Source of the DNA: Truepera sp.
GTDB lineage: Bacteria; Deinococcota; Deinococci; Deinococcales; Trueperaceae
Reading direction: 5' to 3'
Assembly: GCA_018333775.1 (NCBI GenBank)
Contig: JAGXSO010000098.1
Location: 1-5,892 of the forward strand
Length of the DNA: 5,892 nt
Numbering within the stretch: position 1 is the first letter of the stretch; each line of letters begins with the position of its first letter. Both the position numbers and the translations under genes were made by a program. The notes beneath the pieces are model-generated. The model made no database searches, was not told the origin of the DNA, and saw nothing but the letters and a program-made list of their open reading frames with translations. Positions 5,699 to 5,892 of the stretch are shown here, one piece after another.

Positions 5699-5709
5699 TT
5701 GACGGCGCG
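5699..5709. repeat. 11-bp direct repeat, copy 2 (edge of beta-mannosidase similarity)
   Basis: This is an exact second copy of TTGACGGCGCG. It begins where recognisable beta-mannosidase sequence stops (about codon 43), about 45 bp upstream of the antitoxin start on the minus strand. Confidence 0.7.
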
Positions 5710-5837
5710 ATCAACCCCAGCAGGTTGGTATGAACGCAGCCGGGCACGGCAGCGGGGATGTCGCGCCCGCGCCAGGCGTCAGGAACACCGTTAAGGGCCA
5801 CTACCGTCCAGGATTTATCAAGCGCCTGGCGGATCAT
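5709..5837 (-). pseudogene. N-terminal fragment of a GH2 beta-mannosidase-like gene
   Basis: From ATG 5837 the minus strand encodes MIRQALDKSWTVVALNGVP, then DAWRGRDIPAAVPGCVHTNL and LGLI. The order Trp (residue 10), IPAAVPGCVHTNLL (27-40) is typical of the start of the sugar-binding domain of GH2 beta-mannosidases, which release mannose from beta-mannosides and are usually over 800 aa. After residue 43 the frame stays open but runs into the antitoxin region and loses all similarity; the expected PDPF and NE motifs do not appear. So only about 5% of the gene remains, with no catalytic Glu. The start is tentative because no clear Shine-Dalgarno precedes it; a TTG at 5864 is an alternative. It hints that the locus once dealt with several plant or microbial glycans. 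Confidence 0.68.
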
Positions 5838-5892
5838 GACTGGCGGCCGACCGGCTCGAGCCAATCCGCCGTGAGCGTGAAGCGGGCTCGAG
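5838..5892. other. Right edge: nothing recognised except a short palindrome
   Basis: GGCTCGAGCC (5853-5862) is a perfect 10-bp palindrome. Eight of its bases (GGCTCGAG) recur at the last positions of the window (5885-5892), cut by the edge. No promoter or gene is recognised on either strand. Confidence 0.4.

Noticed and set aside
5517..5708. Continuation of the beta-mannosidase frame into the antitoxin region
   Set aside because: The frame stays open by chance; the sequence loses GH2 similarity and overlaps the better supported antitoxin in another frame.
5853..5892. CTCGAG palindromes as an attachment site or cloning mark
   Set aside because: They are too short and common in GC-rich DNA, and the second copy is cut by the window edge.

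Overview
This is a bacterial window of roughly 60% G+C with strong Shine-Dalgarno sites (AAAGGAGG, GGGAGG, AAGGAGG, AGGAGG). The phylum cannot be fixed from the sequence. MalE has a cleavable, non-lipoprotein signal peptide, MalF has a long extracytoplasmic loop, and the PQQ enzyme has a probable lipidated Cys. A diderm or thermophile-type bacterium is possible, but this is not shown. The layout is a sugar-uptake and oxidation locus whose two edges are worn by mobile or unstable DNA.

Left edge (1-351): the first 26 codons of an IS110-family transposase/recombinase run leftwards off the window from a GTG at 78, with its own Shine-Dalgarno. Its leader (about 79-271) can fold into two consecutive 'basal stem, symmetric internal loop, apical hairpin' units. 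That is the architecture of an IS110 bridge RNA. The remaining ~80 bp before malE hold the malE ribosome site and an orphan SD-like sequence. No clear promoter is visible.

Centre (352-4006): malE, malF and malG form an ABC importer operon that aligns well with the enteric maltose/maltodextrin system. The ATPase (MalK type) is not encoded here. An 11-bp GC hairpin lies between malE and malF. It sits between the only Shine-Dalgarno and the malF start, so it may both set the MalE:MalFG ratio and present the start codon. malG follows malF by 10 bp.

Right-centre (4007-5312): after a structured 124-bp gap comes a PQQ-dependent aldose (sugar) dehydrogenase of the soluble GDH-like family. It is best started at GTG 4131, which gives a secretion signal. 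It may oxidise sugars outside the membrane beside the importer.

Right edge (5313-5892, minus strand): this part is gene debris. It holds the N-terminal 43 codons of a GH2 beta-mannosidase-like gene, then an apparently intact 78-aa VapB-type antitoxin. The antitoxin stop overlaps (ATGA) the start of a PIN-domain (VapC-type) toxin that survives only as 27 codons. An 11-bp direct repeat marks the point where the mannosidase similarity ends.
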